The notes beneath the pieces were generated by a model. The model had not been told where the DNA came from, did not search any database, and worked only from the letters and a program-made list of their open reading frames with translations. Positions 35,499-44,677 of a DNA stretch of 64,000 nucleotides are shown here, piece by piece; the first letter of the stretch is position 1, and the number at the start of each line of letters is the position of its first letter. This stretch comes from Alphaproteobacteria bacterium (GTDB lineage: Bacteria > Pseudomonadota > Alphaproteobacteria > UBA2966). The stretch spans positions 25,070-89,069 of the forward strand of contig JABILA010000142.1 in assembly GCA_018654745.1 (NCBI GenBank), written 5' to 3'. Both the position numbers and the translations under genes were made by a program.

Positions 35499-37916
35499 TT
35501 ACGGCCTGCACACCGGTTTCCAATCGGCAACACACCTGGCCCAGGTGCGTTCCTTTACGCCCAGGGGAATGGCTCCTCCTGGATCAATGCAGGTTCCGTC
35601 AAAAGCTGTGGGCGACAATCCGATTGCTTCGCTGAAATCTGCGCCAGTGACATTCGAAAGCCCCAGCATTGTCTCCGCCATATAAGCGCCAATGAATTTT
35701 GCACCAGATAGATCGGCCCCGACAAAGTCTGTCTTGATAAGAAATGCCTTGTTAAAATGCGCTTCTCGTGCATCTACACACTGCATGTCAGCGTTGTTTA
35801 GCCAGGCATATTTAAAACTGGCTTTATATAAATGGGCTTTCTTGAAAATTGCTCCCTTGGCATCGACGTATCGTAGTTTGGCACTCTGTAAATATGCTTC
35901 AGTGAAATCACTTCGGATCAGCGTCGAGTTATCCAAGTCCGTTTGCTGAAATTTTCCACGCCAGAAATTACCAAAACTAAGATCAGCCTTCTGTAGGTGG
36001 GCGTTGATCAGGAAGACATATTGTGCAGCTGCACCGCGCAAATTCCTGTTATCCCAGTATTTTCCCTTTACAGAATTGATATTGTCCGTTGGATAGCCCA
36101 ACGGTGCATCCGAAAGAATAACGTCTGACCAACCAGCAGGTTTTGTCGAAACTTCTGCATCCTCCAGACCGGCAACCAGAAACCAGGACCATCTGGAAGA
36201 ATGATTGGTTCCATAAATAGCCGACCAGGACAAGAACCAGGCACTGCCCACCAAAGCAAAGGAAATGAGAACCGGCACCAGGTTCTTAAAAAAGAAATCA
36301 ATCGGATGAGATGCAGACATTTTCCAGATTTTCTTTGCGGCAACTTTGGTTTTGTGGTGGCCGACACCTGTCTTCAAAGTTGTTCTCATATTGAAAAATG
36401 CGAACAGCCCAAACAAGGTCGCAATCACACATAAACCGCCAATTAATATGGTACTGCTTAACTCATGGGCCGGAAGAAAACGTACCCAAACCAGAAAAAT
36501 TGTGACTGGCACCAGCCCAAATGCAGCTGCGATGGAAAAAAATTCTTTCAGAGCCGAAAAGCCTTCTCGTTCACCGCGCAGGAAATGCATGTAGCGCGGT
36601 ACCATGCTGGTCAGCATCCAGGGGTAGGCAACTTTATCAAGCCGCCGTCCATCGTGAAAAATGGCAGGCAAACCAGACAGTTCTTCCCACATGGTTTGAA
36701 GATAGAAATGCAGATAGAAATAGAGAAACAACAAAACTGCCGGTACAGCCATGTAGAAATACTTGGCAGGCATTGCCGCGTTAATAATAGGCAATGGCGT
36801 ACTTGTTGAATTAGTCAAAAGCGCGACATCAGTTGTCGTAAGGACTGTCAGCAAAGAATAAAAACATGCGCCTATCAAGGCGATGAAGACGTTTCGCGCA
36901 TGTTTTGACGTTTCCGCGACGTGCTCCAGGGCACCGAATTTTCCTATTTCTTCAGGTAAAGTAGCACCTAGTATTCTTGTGCCTCCGAAGTGGTTGGTAG
37001 AAAGCTTGATGTTGTTTGTTTGGAAAGTCGAATCTGAAAAATCACAATCTCGAATATTCAGGCTTGAAAAATCCGTCTTTGAAATATTTGTCCTTGAAAA
37101 TATTCCATCCTTAAATGAACTATTTGCAAAATCTGTTTCATCAAAGCTTGCATCAGAAAAGTCGATTTGTCGAAAATCAACACCCTGAATTGTGGCTTTA
37201 TGAAACTTGGTATTGCACCAGGTAGCAACCGAAAAATCCATTCCGCTTAGAATCGACCAAGTCAATTTTGCACCGGAAAAATCTGCCCCAGGTATCAATG
37301 CCTGAGTGAGATCGCAATTAACAAAGTTCGCCTCAATTAGGGCTGACTGGGAAAAATTGGTACCAACCAACTCCACCCGATCGAAACTCCCACCTCCAAA
37401 ATCGAGTCCGCTAAAATCAACTCCTGAAACAATGGATTCAATAAAAGAACATTTCCTGAAACTACCTTCGTTTATCTGGATTTCTCGGAAATCGATTTTT
37501 GAAATTGAACATCCGTCAAAACTGCAATTGAGAAATGAACTTCCTGCATATTCAACTACATTGTTCATACCTCCACGAAAACGACAATTTGTAAATGTTA
37601 GATTATTTGGCTTCGAGTTTTCTAAAACCTTGAAATCCAGAGAGCATTCAACAAAATTGACATTGTTCAAAACTGCATTCGTCATTGATCCGAGGTTTAA
37701 ATTTACACCACGAAACGTTGAGTCTGTAAAATCACAATTGTCCAGAAAGCTACTCTGAAGATTGGATAGGGTTGCGTCAGCATCCAAATTCTTTGTGCCA
37801 TCCTGCTCAATAACGATATTGGAAAGGTCTGGAAGAACGGTTTTGTGGCCCTCACGCCACTCAACCCATTTTTGCGTTTGTTGTTTAAAAGCCTCTAAAT
37901 GTTCAATTATTGCCAT
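35499..37916 (-). CDS. Pentapeptide-repeat membrane protein, 805 aa
   Basis: Two right-handed pentapeptide-repeat blocks of the A(D/N)LXX type, about residues 55-315 and 620-770, flank a membrane domain of about five helices (for example VFIALIGACFYSLLTVL, FYMAVPAVLLFLYFYLHF, FFSIAAAFGLVPVTIFLV, ILIGGLCVIATLFGLFAF, LVPVLISFALVGSAWFL). The first block is rich in SFxxCxF and DFSxxxF units. The ATG at 37916 (MAIIEHLEAFKQQ) is favoured over a TTG at 38000. The gene is clearly more AT-rich than its surroundings and lies between 57-bp direct repeats, signs of acquisition. Function unknown; pentapeptide-TM proteins may act in defence or envelope roles. Confidence 0.85.
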   Translation of the reverse strand: MAIIEHLEAFKQQTQKWVEWREGHKTVLPDLSNIVIEQDGTKNLDADATLSNLQSSFLDNCDFTDSTFRGVNLNLGSMTNAVLNNVNFVECSLDFKVLENSKPNNLTFTNCRFRGGMNNVVEYAGSSFLNCSFDGCSISKIDFREIQINEGSFRKCSFIESIVSGVDFSGLDFGGGSFDRVELVGTNFSQSALIEANFVNCDLTQALIPGADFSGAKLTWSILSGMDFSVATWCNTKFHKATIQGVDFRQIDFSDASFDETDFANSSFKDGIFSRTNISKTDFSSLNIRDCDFSDSTFQTNNIKLSTNHFGGTRILGATLPEEIGKFGALEHVAETSKHARNVFIALIGACFYSLLTVLTTTDVALLTNSTSTPLPIINAAMPAKYFYMAVPAVLLFLYFYLHFYLQTMWEELSGLPAIFHDGRRLDKVAYPWMLTSMVPRYMHFLRGEREGFSALKEFFSIAAAFGLVPVTIFLVWVRFLPAHELSSTILIGGLCVIATLFGLFAFFNMRTTLKTGVGHHKTKVAAKKIWKMSASHPIDFFFKNLVPVLISFALVGSAWFLSWSAIYGTNHSSRWSWFLVAGLEDAEVSTKPAGWSDVILSDAPLGYPTDNINSVKGKYWDNRNLRGAAAQYVFLINAHLQKADLSFGNFWRGKFQQTDLDNSTLIRSDFTEAYLQSAKLRYVDAKGAIFKKAHLYKASFKYAWLNNADMQCVDAREAHFNKAFLIKTDFVGADLSGAKFIGAYMAETMLGLSNVTGADFSEAIGLSPTAFDGTCIDPGGAIPLGVKERTWARCVADWKPVCRP

Positions 37917-38056
37917 TTGTATCTCGCAAGATTCTACACTCTCCAAATAGTAGTAGAAAAATGTATTGCGATCCAACAAGCATTTATTGAAGAAAATCAA
38001 TTATTTGGAAAGAACAATTTAGTCCAGTTACGCTCGTGCGCCCTTTCAAAAAAAAT

Positions 38057-38113
38057 TCAGACCAGGTCCTCGCCCGCACTCTGCCCCACTTCACGGAGCA
38101 TCTGGCGGGGTAG
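38057..38113 (+). repeat. Direct repeat, right copy (orphan 3' end of a dienelactone hydrolase gene)
   Basis: 53 of 57 bases equal 35383-35439, with the same reading and stop codon. No hydrolase coding sequence precedes it, so this is the displaced original or a carried-in 3' end. Confidence 0.9.
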
Positions 38114-38170
38114 TTTTTGCCAACGTCCGTCATCGTCTCCGAAATCCAACTTCAAGATTGCAAAGGCCAG

Positions 38171-39040
38171 CTACATAACGACAGGTGCCTTGGCGAATTC
38201 GAGGACGACACCGTTGGCATGTTCCGGGGCCACGCGCACGATGCCGTTGTCGGAATGGGCGTAGGGGATACCGGCGGTGGTCAGGAAGTCGGCGGCGGTA
38301 TCCGGCGTCATGACATCGAGGGAGACACCAACAATAAAGGGCGCTTCCAGGTTTTCATCGACTTCGACGTCGGGGTAGATCAGTTTCACGTCGTCCCGGG
38401 TCACAAAAATCACGCTGCCATGGCCTGTGAAAGCCGCCAGCGAATCATCTGTTGGTGAACAGCTTCCGGCACCAAACAGTTTTTCGTACGGCGTCAATAA
38501 AGGTTCCGGGTTATCAACAACGACCGTGAATGACGTTACACCCCTGGCGCCATTGGCATGTAGTTGCCATTCCGGCCGCCATACCATCGATGGGTCCATG
38601 TGCTGACAAACAAACATGTTCATGTCGGGTGTCGTGGCTTGGGGTAATTTGACAATCCGAAAGCGGGGCTCGGCAATGTCGGTGCTGCCTGGCATTTCTA
38701 CCCTGCGCGACAGGTCACTTATGTCTTCCGGATCAAGCCCGGCTTCGGACAAGGCTGCGTGAGTTTCACGGGCATCATCACTGGCCAGGGCAACTCCGAA
38801 CAGACCTTCATGTTTTTTCAGCGCTGCTTCCAGGCTTTGGCTGGGCAGAGAAGGATCAACCAGACCGATCAGTTCGAGATAATCATTATCGAACATGATG
38901 CAGTAGTTGGCGGTTCCCCAGCCAACATGTTGCCCACGCGGTGTGATCGTGAATCCAAGGCGCTCCCAGTTGGTGCGCGCAGCTTCCAGATCACGGACTC
39001 CGACGAGGCCGTGATCAATTCCTGTAATTGCATTTGCCAT
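38171..39040 (-). CDS. VOC-superfamily (glyoxalase-like) protein
   Basis: A 289-residue protein with two betaalphabetabetabeta modules: IDHGLVGVRDLEAARTNWERLGFTITPRGQHVGWGTANYCIMFDNDYLELIG at the N-terminus, and GVTSFTVVVDNPEPLLTPYEKLFG plus VVLEFAKAP in the second. His12 (IDH) and Glu56 (YLEL) are the expected metal ligands. Glyoxalase_3-like members have unknown substrates. It lies 76 bp downstream of the aldolase/SDR gene on the same strand and may be part of that operon. Confidence 0.85.
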   Translation of the reverse strand: MANAITGIDHGLVGVRDLEAARTNWERLGFTITPRGQHVGWGTANYCIMFDNDYLELIGLVDPSLPSQSLEAALKKHEGLFGVALASDDARETHAALSEAGLDPEDISDLSRRVEMPGSTDIAEPRFRIVKLPQATTPDMNMFVCQHMDPSMVWRPEWQLHANGARGVTSFTVVVDNPEPLLTPYEKLFGAGSCSPTDDSLAAFTGHGSVIFVTRDDVKLIYPDVEVDENLEAPFIVGVSLDVMTPDTAADFLTTAGIPYAHSDNGIVRVAPEHANGVVLEFAKAPVVM

Positions 39041-39116
39041 GGCGCATTTTCACAAGGCAGGCACCGGCTGTAAAGGCTGATATGTGTGACCGATCAGCGC
39101 AGGTAATTCCTGAAAC

Positions 39117-41174
39117 CTACCTTAAACTTGCCGCGATATTGCCGCCATCAACGGTCAGGACAGCGGCAGTTGTTTTTCGGCTAAGTGTCAGATCTAAAAA
39201 GGCTTTTGCCACATCATCAACCGTTACTTCGCGCTTTAACAAGTTTCCGTCGCCCAGATATTCCTTCACGGTCAGGCCACGCGCTTTGGCCCGGTCTTCC
39301 AGCATACCACCGGCAAAAATACCGGTATTTACCCGGTCAGCATTCACCGCGTTGGAGGTAATGCCGTCGGCACCATATTCCAGCGCATATTGTTTCATCA
39401 GGAATAATGTCGCCGCCTTGGGCAAACCATAGGGGCCAAAATCGAGGCCAGGATTCACCGCTTGTTTTGAGGTATTGAATAAAAGCGCACCACCGGTCCC
39501 CTGGGCTTTCATCACGCGCACAGCATTTTGGGCAATGCTCTGGTGGGCAAAGAAATTGAGCTCGAAGCTCTGGCGCAGGACTTTATCCGAAACCTCACCA
39601 ATGCGCCCCTGCCAGGCTGCACCGGCGTTGGACACAACGATATCGACGCCACCAAATGTTTTACAGACCTGGTCAAATGCCTTGCGCACGGATTTTGCGT
39701 TGGTGACATCGCAGGCGATGCCGAGGGCACCGGAACCTATTTCCCCGGCGACACGGGCAACGGCTTTTGCATCCCGATCCAGCACAGCAACAACAGCGCC
39801 CTGGCTGGCAAACATCCTGGCTGTAGCCTCGCCAATACCGCCTGCCCCGCCTGTAATGACGGCAATGCGTCTGGCCAAGGGAGCCTCGGCGCCCTTCGAC
39901 AGTTTGGCCTGTTCCAGAGACCAGTATTCGATATCAAACATGTCTGCTTCGGGGATGGGTCGGAACCTGCCGATGGCCTCGGCATCTGTAATGACATCCA
40001 CTGTGTTCTCTGCAATGTCTGCTGCAACCGCAGCGTCTGACGCCGACTTGCCGACGCCAAACAATCCCAGTCCCGGCACCAGGATAACTCTGGGTGTGGT
40101 ATCCAGTTCAACTTTTGCCGGTCCCCGTTTGCCGTTATGTCTGGCAAAATATTTGTGGCTGGATGCGGTGAATTTTTCGCAGGCCTTTTTGGCTGATCGG
40201 GCAAAACCAGGCAAGTCAGAGGCTGCAGGTGCGGCTACCAACAACGGCCAGTTTTTGGTGCGGATGTTATGGTCCGGGGTGACAACGCCGATCTGGCTGT
40301 ACCGGGCCGCGTCCTTGCCATCAACATAGTTGCGGATGGCCTTGTTGGTGCGAAAGTCCAACACCATTCGTTTGGGTTCGGAGATATCATCCGAGTCTGC
40401 AATCAGGCCCCGCAGGATAGGTGCGACTTCCGCGACCGCTGCCATCTTCCCCGGTAATTCTGCAGAAACAAAAACGGACTTGCGCCCTTTTGCCAGTCGT
40501 TTCTCAGCCAGTGCCACCAGGCTGATCATACGTTCGTAGGCTTCGCGGGCAGTTTCGCCAAAGCTGAATATGCCGTGTTTCAACAGGATCAAACCTTCGA
40601 CGTTCGGGTTGGCCTCAAAGACTTCTGCGGCCTTGATCGCGAGATCAAATCCCGGCATGACATAGGGTACCAGGGCAGCGCGATCGCCGTAAATCTCCGC
40701 TGCTATCCGGTCACCATCTGGCTGATCTGTCACCGCCAGCACAGCCGTTGAATGCGTGTGATCAATGAACTTTTGCGGCAGGAACGTATGCAGCAAGGTT
40801 TCAACGGATGGATTGGGTGACGTGGAATCCAGCAACGCCCCACGCTGGGCATTGACCATATCTTCGTCTGATAACGCTTTCAGCGGCCTGAGTGATTGCA
40901 GGGCATCGATGCGCAGCGACGGCAGTCCGCGGGGCTCTATTGCCCCCATATCCCAGCCGCTGCCTTTGACACACAAGACATCAATGGTCTTGCCTGAAAT
41001 ATCTTTCATGCGGGTTTTGACAGATGTGTTGCCGCCACCATGCAGCACCAGTCGCGGATCACCACCCAGCAGACGTGTTGTATAGACACGCAGCGCCTGG
41101 TCTTTGTTCACACCCTGGCGAGTGTAGGACGCCACCATCTTTTTGGCTTCAGCATCACGCCATAAGGATTTCAT
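39117..41174 (-). CDS. Bifunctional class II aldolase / short-chain dehydrogenase (RhaD-ADH type)
   Basis: 685 residues from the ATG at 41174 (MKSLWRDAEAKKMV); the longer frame to 41276 runs into mtnA. The N-terminal half is a class II aldolase/adducin domain: VLHGGGNTSVK, KGSGWDMGAI, the Zn histidines in IDHTHSTAVLAV and LLKHGIFSFGE. The C-terminal half is an SDR: VITGGAGGIGEATARMFASQG, VSNAGAAWQG, a Tyr-x-x-x-Lys in YGLPKAAT and a final VDGGNIAASL. Characterised relatives split rhamnulose 1-phosphate and oxidise lactaldehyde, but no rhamnose gene is near. Its place right after mtnP-apt-mtnA suggests it cleaves 5-methylthioribulose 1-phosphate or 5-deoxyribulose 1-phosphate to DHAP and an aldehyde, and then converts the aldehyde. 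Confidence 0.88.
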   Translation of the reverse strand: MKSLWRDAEAKKMVASYTRQGVNKDQALRVYTTRLLGGDPRLVLHGGGNTSVKTRMKDISGKTIDVLCVKGSGWDMGAIEPRGLPSLRIDALQSLRPLKALSDEDMVNAQRGALLDSTSPNPSVETLLHTFLPQKFIDHTHSTAVLAVTDQPDGDRIAAEIYGDRAALVPYVMPGFDLAIKAAEVFEANPNVEGLILLKHGIFSFGETAREAYERMISLVALAEKRLAKGRKSVFVSAELPGKMAAVAEVAPILRGLIADSDDISEPKRMVLDFRTNKAIRNYVDGKDAARYSQIGVVTPDHNIRTKNWPLLVAAPAASDLPGFARSAKKACEKFTASSHKYFARHNGKRGPAKVELDTTPRVILVPGLGLFGVGKSASDAAVAADIAENTVDVITDAEAIGRFRPIPEADMFDIEYWSLEQAKLSKGAEAPLARRIAVITGGAGGIGEATARMFASQGAVVAVLDRDAKAVARVAGEIGSGALGIACDVTNAKSVRKAFDQVCKTFGGVDIVVSNAGAAWQGRIGEVSDKVLRQSFELNFFAHQSIAQNAVRVMKAQGTGGALLFNTSKQAVNPGLDFGPYGLPKAATLFLMKQYALEYGADGITSNAVNADRVNTGIFAGGMLEDRAKARGLTVKEYLGDGNLLKREVTVDDVAKAFLDLTLSRKTTAAVLTVDGGNIAASLR

Positions 41175-41220
41175 GTTTTTAGCTTTCCAGTGTGCTTCGA
41201 GGCCGTGAACCGAAATTGTA

Positions 41221-42315
41221 TCAACGACGTTCGGGATAGAGGCCCAACAGACCCTCGGTTGAGGCTTCGGCAACACCGCGTTCGGTAATCAGGCCCGTGA
41301 CCAGACGTGCCGGTGTTACATCAAAGGCATAGTTTGCCGCAGGGCTTCCTTCGGCAACGATGGAAACCGTGGCGATTTCACCCGAAGAAGTGCGCCCTGT
41401 CATTTCCGTCACTTCGGTGGCATCACGCTGTTCAATGGGGATATCCCGGACACCATCCTTGATGGTCCAGTCGATTGTCGAAAAGGGCAAGCCCACATAA
41501 AACGGAATGTCATTGTCGTGGGCCGCCAGAGCTTTCAGGTAGGTACCGATCTTGTTGCAGACGTCGCCATTGGCCGCAGTCCGGTCTGTGCCGGTGATGC
41601 AAAGATCGACCATGCCATGCTGCATCAGGTGGCCGCCGACGTTATCAACAATGACAGTATGCGGCACACCGTGCTGGCCCAGTTCCCATGCCGACAGGGA
41701 CGCGCCCTGATTGCGCGGGCGGGTTTCGTCAACCCAGACATGAACAGGTATTCCGGCTTCGTGGGCGACATAGACAGGGGCCAGGGCTGTGCCCCAGTCA
41801 ACAGTTGCCAGCCAACCGGCATTGCAATGGGTTAGAACATTCACCGGACCCTGCTTGCCTTTGGCCTCATGGATTTCAGCAATGATGTTCGCGCCATGTT
41901 TGCCCACAGAATGGCAGTTGTCGGAATCCTCATCACAGATACGGGCCGCCAGCGTCAAGGCTGCTGCATGACGTTCAGGCACTGCCAGGGGCATCAAGGC
42001 AGTGCGTGCTTCGTCCAAAGCCCATTTCAGATTGATCGCCGTTGGCCGGGTCGCCAGCAGAGTATCGTAAGCGTTGTCAAAGTCATCATCACTGGCCCCC
42101 TGTGCCATGGCAAGTGCCACGCCATAGGCCGCCGTAGCGCCGATCAGCGGTGCCCCGCGAACGCGCATAACAGAAATCGCTTCGGCTGCATCTTCCAGGG
42201 TTTTAAGCTGGATAACCTTGAATTCATGCGGCAACAGGGTCTGGTCGATAATTTCAACCACGGCCCCGTCTTCGACCGGCCAGATCGTGCGATAGGCAAC
42301 ACCATCAACTTTCAT
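41221..42315 (-). CDS. mtnA: S-methyl-5-thioribose-1-phosphate isomerase
   Basis: A 364-residue enzyme that turns methylthioribose 1-phosphate into methylthioribulose 1-phosphate. It shares the eIF2B-like fold: [67 protein letters not shown], and the active-site Cys/Asp in [28 protein letters not shown] precedes the ATG. Lies 20 bp after apt and 46 bp before the aldolase/SDR gene. Confidence 0.96.
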   Translation of the reverse strand: MKVDGVAYRTIWPVEDGAVVEIIDQTLLPHEFKVIQLKTLEDAAEAISVMRVRGAPLIGATAAYGVALAMAQGASDDDFDNAYDTLLATRPTAINLKWALDEARTALMPLAVPERHAAALTLAARICDEDSDNCHSVGKHGANIIAEIHEAKGKQGPVNVLTHCNAGWLATVDWGTALAPVYVAHEAGIPVHVWVDETRPRNQGASLSAWELGQHGVPHTVIVDNVGGHLMQHGMVDLCITGTDRTAANGDVCNKIGTYLKALAAHDNDIPFYVGLPFSTIDWTIKDGVRDIPIEQRDATEVTEMTGRTSSGEIATVSIVAEGSPAANYAFDVTPARLVTGLITERGVAEASTEGLLGLYPERR

Positions 42316-42335
42316 ATCTCGGCTCCTGCTTTCTT

Positions 42336-42863
42336 CTAATCGCCTTCGAATTCACACAAAGTGAGGATCGGGATATCCCGTGCGACAATTTTTGCCCGGC
42401 CACCAAGATCAGGCAAATCAACGATGAAGGAACATGCGGTAACGTTCCCACCAGCCCGCTGGATCAGATCAATTGCCGCACAAGCCGTGCCGCCCGTGGC
42501 AATCAGGTCGTCTACCAACAAGACATTTTCGCCAGGCAAAACAGCGTCCTTGTGGATTTCGACAGTATCTGTGCCATATTCCAGATCATATTCTTTACTG
42601 ATGGTTTCCCAGGGCAGTTTGCCCTTTTTACGAACCGGCACAAAACCAACACTAAGCTGGTGCGCAACGGCGCCGCCCAGGATAAAGCCACGGGCTTCGA
42701 TGCCTGCCACTTTATCGATCTTGACACCGGCATGGGGCTGCACAAGCTCGTCAATGGTTTTGCGAAACCCGACAGGATCGAGCATCAAGGTCGTCACATC
42801 ACGAAACATGACGCCTTCAATGGGGTAATTGGGGATCGTACGAATACGGCTTTTGATGGGCAT
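42336..42863 (-). CDS. apt: Adenine phosphoribosyltransferase
   Basis: A 175-residue type I PRTase that salvages the adenine released by MtnP. Start [67 protein letters not shown], and PRPP loop [20 protein letters not shown]. Operon position between mtnP and mtnA fits the role. Confidence 0.97.
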   Translation of the reverse strand: MPIKSRIRTIPNYPIEGVMFRDVTTLMLDPVGFRKTIDELVQPHAGVKIDKVAGIEARGFILGGAVAHQLSVGFVPVRKKGKLPWETISKEYDLEYGTDTVEIHKDAVLPGENVLLVDDLIATGGTACAAIDLIQRAGGNVTACSFIVDLPDLGGRAKIVARDIPILTLCEFEGD

Positions 42864-42898
42864 GGGGATAATCGCTTTTTACAAGGTGAGCTAAAAAT

Positions 42899-43780
42899 TC
42901 AGAGGACGCGACCGGCAATCGCATCAAGGCGTTTGACGACGTCTGGATCACGCGCTTCAGGGGATGTAATCATGGCAAATTCAAGCGCCCGGTCACAACC
43001 GTGCGGGCATGCGTCGGGGCGGCCTTGCGCAAGTGCTGGTGCCACGTCTTTCACCAGGGACCGCGCATTATCGGCATTACCGGTAAGCACCCTGATGATA
43101 TCGGCCACTTCGACATTGTCGTGATCCGGGTGCCAGCAGTCGAAGTCTGTCACCATGGCCACCGTCGCGTAACAGATCTCGGCTTCACGGGCGAGCTTGG
43201 CTTCCGGCATGTTGGTCATACCGATGACATCGCAATTCCATGACCGGTACAGGTTCGATTCCGCAAGCGAGGAAAATTGCGGGCCCTCCATGGCAAGATA
43301 AGTCCCGCCGCGAGAAACCGGAATGTCGAGTGACTTCGCCGCTGTTTCGAGGTGATCGCCGAGACGGCCACATACCGGGTGGGCAACAGAAACATGGGCC
43401 ACACAGCCTTCTGTGAAAAAGCTTTTTTCGCGCGCGAACGTCCGGTCAATAAACTGGTCGATGATGACAAATGTGCCAGGACTAAGATCTTCACGAAAGC
43501 TGCCAACGGCGCTGACGGAAACCAGATCAGTGACCCCTGCCCGTTTCATGGCGTCAATGTTGGCGCGATAGTTAATCGAACTGGGCGATTGTTTATGGCC
43601 TCGTCCATGGCGCGGCAGGAACACAAGCTGTACACCGTCCAGTTCACCGAACAACAATTCGTCGGAAGGGTTGCCGAACGGGCTTTCAATCGCCTGCCAG
43701 CGCGTATTGGTCAGACCATCGATCTCATAAACACCACTTCCGCCCAAAATACCGATCACAGGTTTCACAGCGTCATTCAT
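42899..43780 (-). CDS. mtnP: S-methyl-5'-thioadenosine phosphorylase
   Basis: A 293-residue purine nucleoside phosphorylase that splits MTA (and often 5'-deoxyadenosine) to adenine and a 5-substituted ribose 1-phosphate. ATG 43780 (MNDAVKPVIGILGGSGVYEI) is preferred over 43822. Motifs: IGILGGSGVYEIDGL, LPRHGRGHKQSPSSINYRANIDAM, SVSAVGSFREDLSPGTFVIIDQFIDRT, and the base/ribose site TYLAMEGPQFSSLAESNLYRSW, IGMTNMPEAKLAREAEICYATVAMVTD. First gene of the operon. Confidence 0.96.
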   Translation of the reverse strand: MNDAVKPVIGILGGSGVYEIDGLTNTRWQAIESPFGNPSDELLFGELDGVQLVFLPRHGRGHKQSPSSINYRANIDAMKRAGVTDLVSVSAVGSFREDLSPGTFVIIDQFIDRTFAREKSFFTEGCVAHVSVAHPVCGRLGDHLETAAKSLDIPVSRGGTYLAMEGPQFSSLAESNLYRSWNCDVIGMTNMPEAKLAREAEICYATVAMVTDFDCWHPDHDNVEVADIIRVLTGNADNARSLVKDVAPALAQGRPDACPHGCDRALEFAMITSPEARDPDVVKRLDAIAGRVL

Positions 43781-43852
43781 ACCAGTTTCCCTTGCCCGAA
43801 TGTTGAGGGAAAACCCTACCATTTGAGCAGCTATCAGAAAACGGCTGTAGAC

Positions 43853-43879
43853 AAAAAAAGGGCCGCCGAAGCGACCCTT
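43853..43879 (-). terminator. Rho-independent terminator of petABC
   Basis: On the minus strand AAGGGTCGC, tetraloop TTCG, GCGGCCCTT (one G-U pair), then seven T. It lies 21 bp after the petC stop and before mtnP. Confidence 0.92.
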
Positions 43880-43900
43880 TTCGAAACAATCAGAACTTTA

Positions 43901-44677
43901 TCAGTGCGCGTCTTTCCAGACACGACGTTTTACCAGCCAGAACAGGATTGTCAGGATGATCAGGAAGATCATCGTTTTCAGTCCTGTGCGATGGCGATCT
44001 TCCAGTTTGGGCTCGGCGGCCCACATCAGGAAGGCAGAAACGTCTTTTGCCTGTTGATCAGCCGTTGCGGCAGTTCCATCAGCATATTCAACACCGTCAT
44101 CAGAAACTGGCGGCGCCATGGCAATCTGGGTGCCCGGAAACCAGGCATTGTAATTCATGCCTTCAGCAACTTCGTGACCTTCAGGCGCATCGGAATAGCC
44201 CATCAGCAGTGAATAGACATAATCAGCACCACCAACACGCGCCTTGGCGATCAGCGACAAATCCGGTGGCAAGGCACCATTGTTGCTGGCACGTGCTGCC
44301 TTGTCGTTGGCAAAGGGTGATGGCATGGCATCCGACAGGCGTGCCGGGCGCATGAACATTTCGCCATCATCGTCGGGGCCGTCTTCGGCTTCGAATTCAG
44401 CTGCAATGGCCTTGGCCTCGGCTTCTGAAAAACCAATGGCCGGTAAATTGCCAAAGCGCACATATTTCAGGCTGTGACAGCCAGCGCAGACTTCGGAATA
44501 AACCTGATAGCCACGCTGGACCTGGGCCCGGTCAAAGGTACCGGTAGGGCCATTGAAGGACCAGTTCTGGGTCTTCAGGGCGGGGCCACCGCCACCTGCG
44601 GCCAGGGCCGCAGATGCGGACAAAACCAGGGTGGCTGCAAGGGTGACAGAGGCTTTCTTGATCATGTTAAGAGACAT
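43901..44677 (-). CDS. petC: Cytochrome c1 of the bc1 complex
   Basis: A 258-residue membrane-bound c-type cytochrome. The signal peptide (MIKKASVTLAATLVLSASAALA) precedes the mature domain; haem site CAGCH at residues 64-68; axial Met region (MNYNAWFPGTQIAMAPPV); C-terminal anchor (MIFLIILTILFWLVKRRVW). Start overlaps the petB stop (TGATG). Transfers electrons from the Rieske centre to soluble cytochrome c. Confidence 0.97.
   Translation of the reverse strand: MSLNMIKKASVTLAATLVLSASAALAAGGGGPALKTQNWSFNGPTGTFDRAQVQRGYQVYSEVCAGCHSLKYVRFGNLPAIGFSEAEAKAIAAEFEAEDGPDDDGEMFMRPARLSDAMPSPFANDKAARASNNGALPPDLSLIAKARVGGADYVYSLLMGYSDAPEGHEVAEGMNYNAWFPGTQIAMAPPVSDDGVEYADGTAATADQQAKDVSAFLMWAAEPKLEDRHRTGLKTMIFLIILTILFWLVKRRVWKDAH

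Noticed and set aside
39117..41174. Reading the aldolase/SDR gene as a rhamnose catabolic enzyme
   Set aside because: No rhaI, rhaK, rhaM or rhamnose transporter is near; the operon context points to MtnA products. It is kept only as an alternative by homology.
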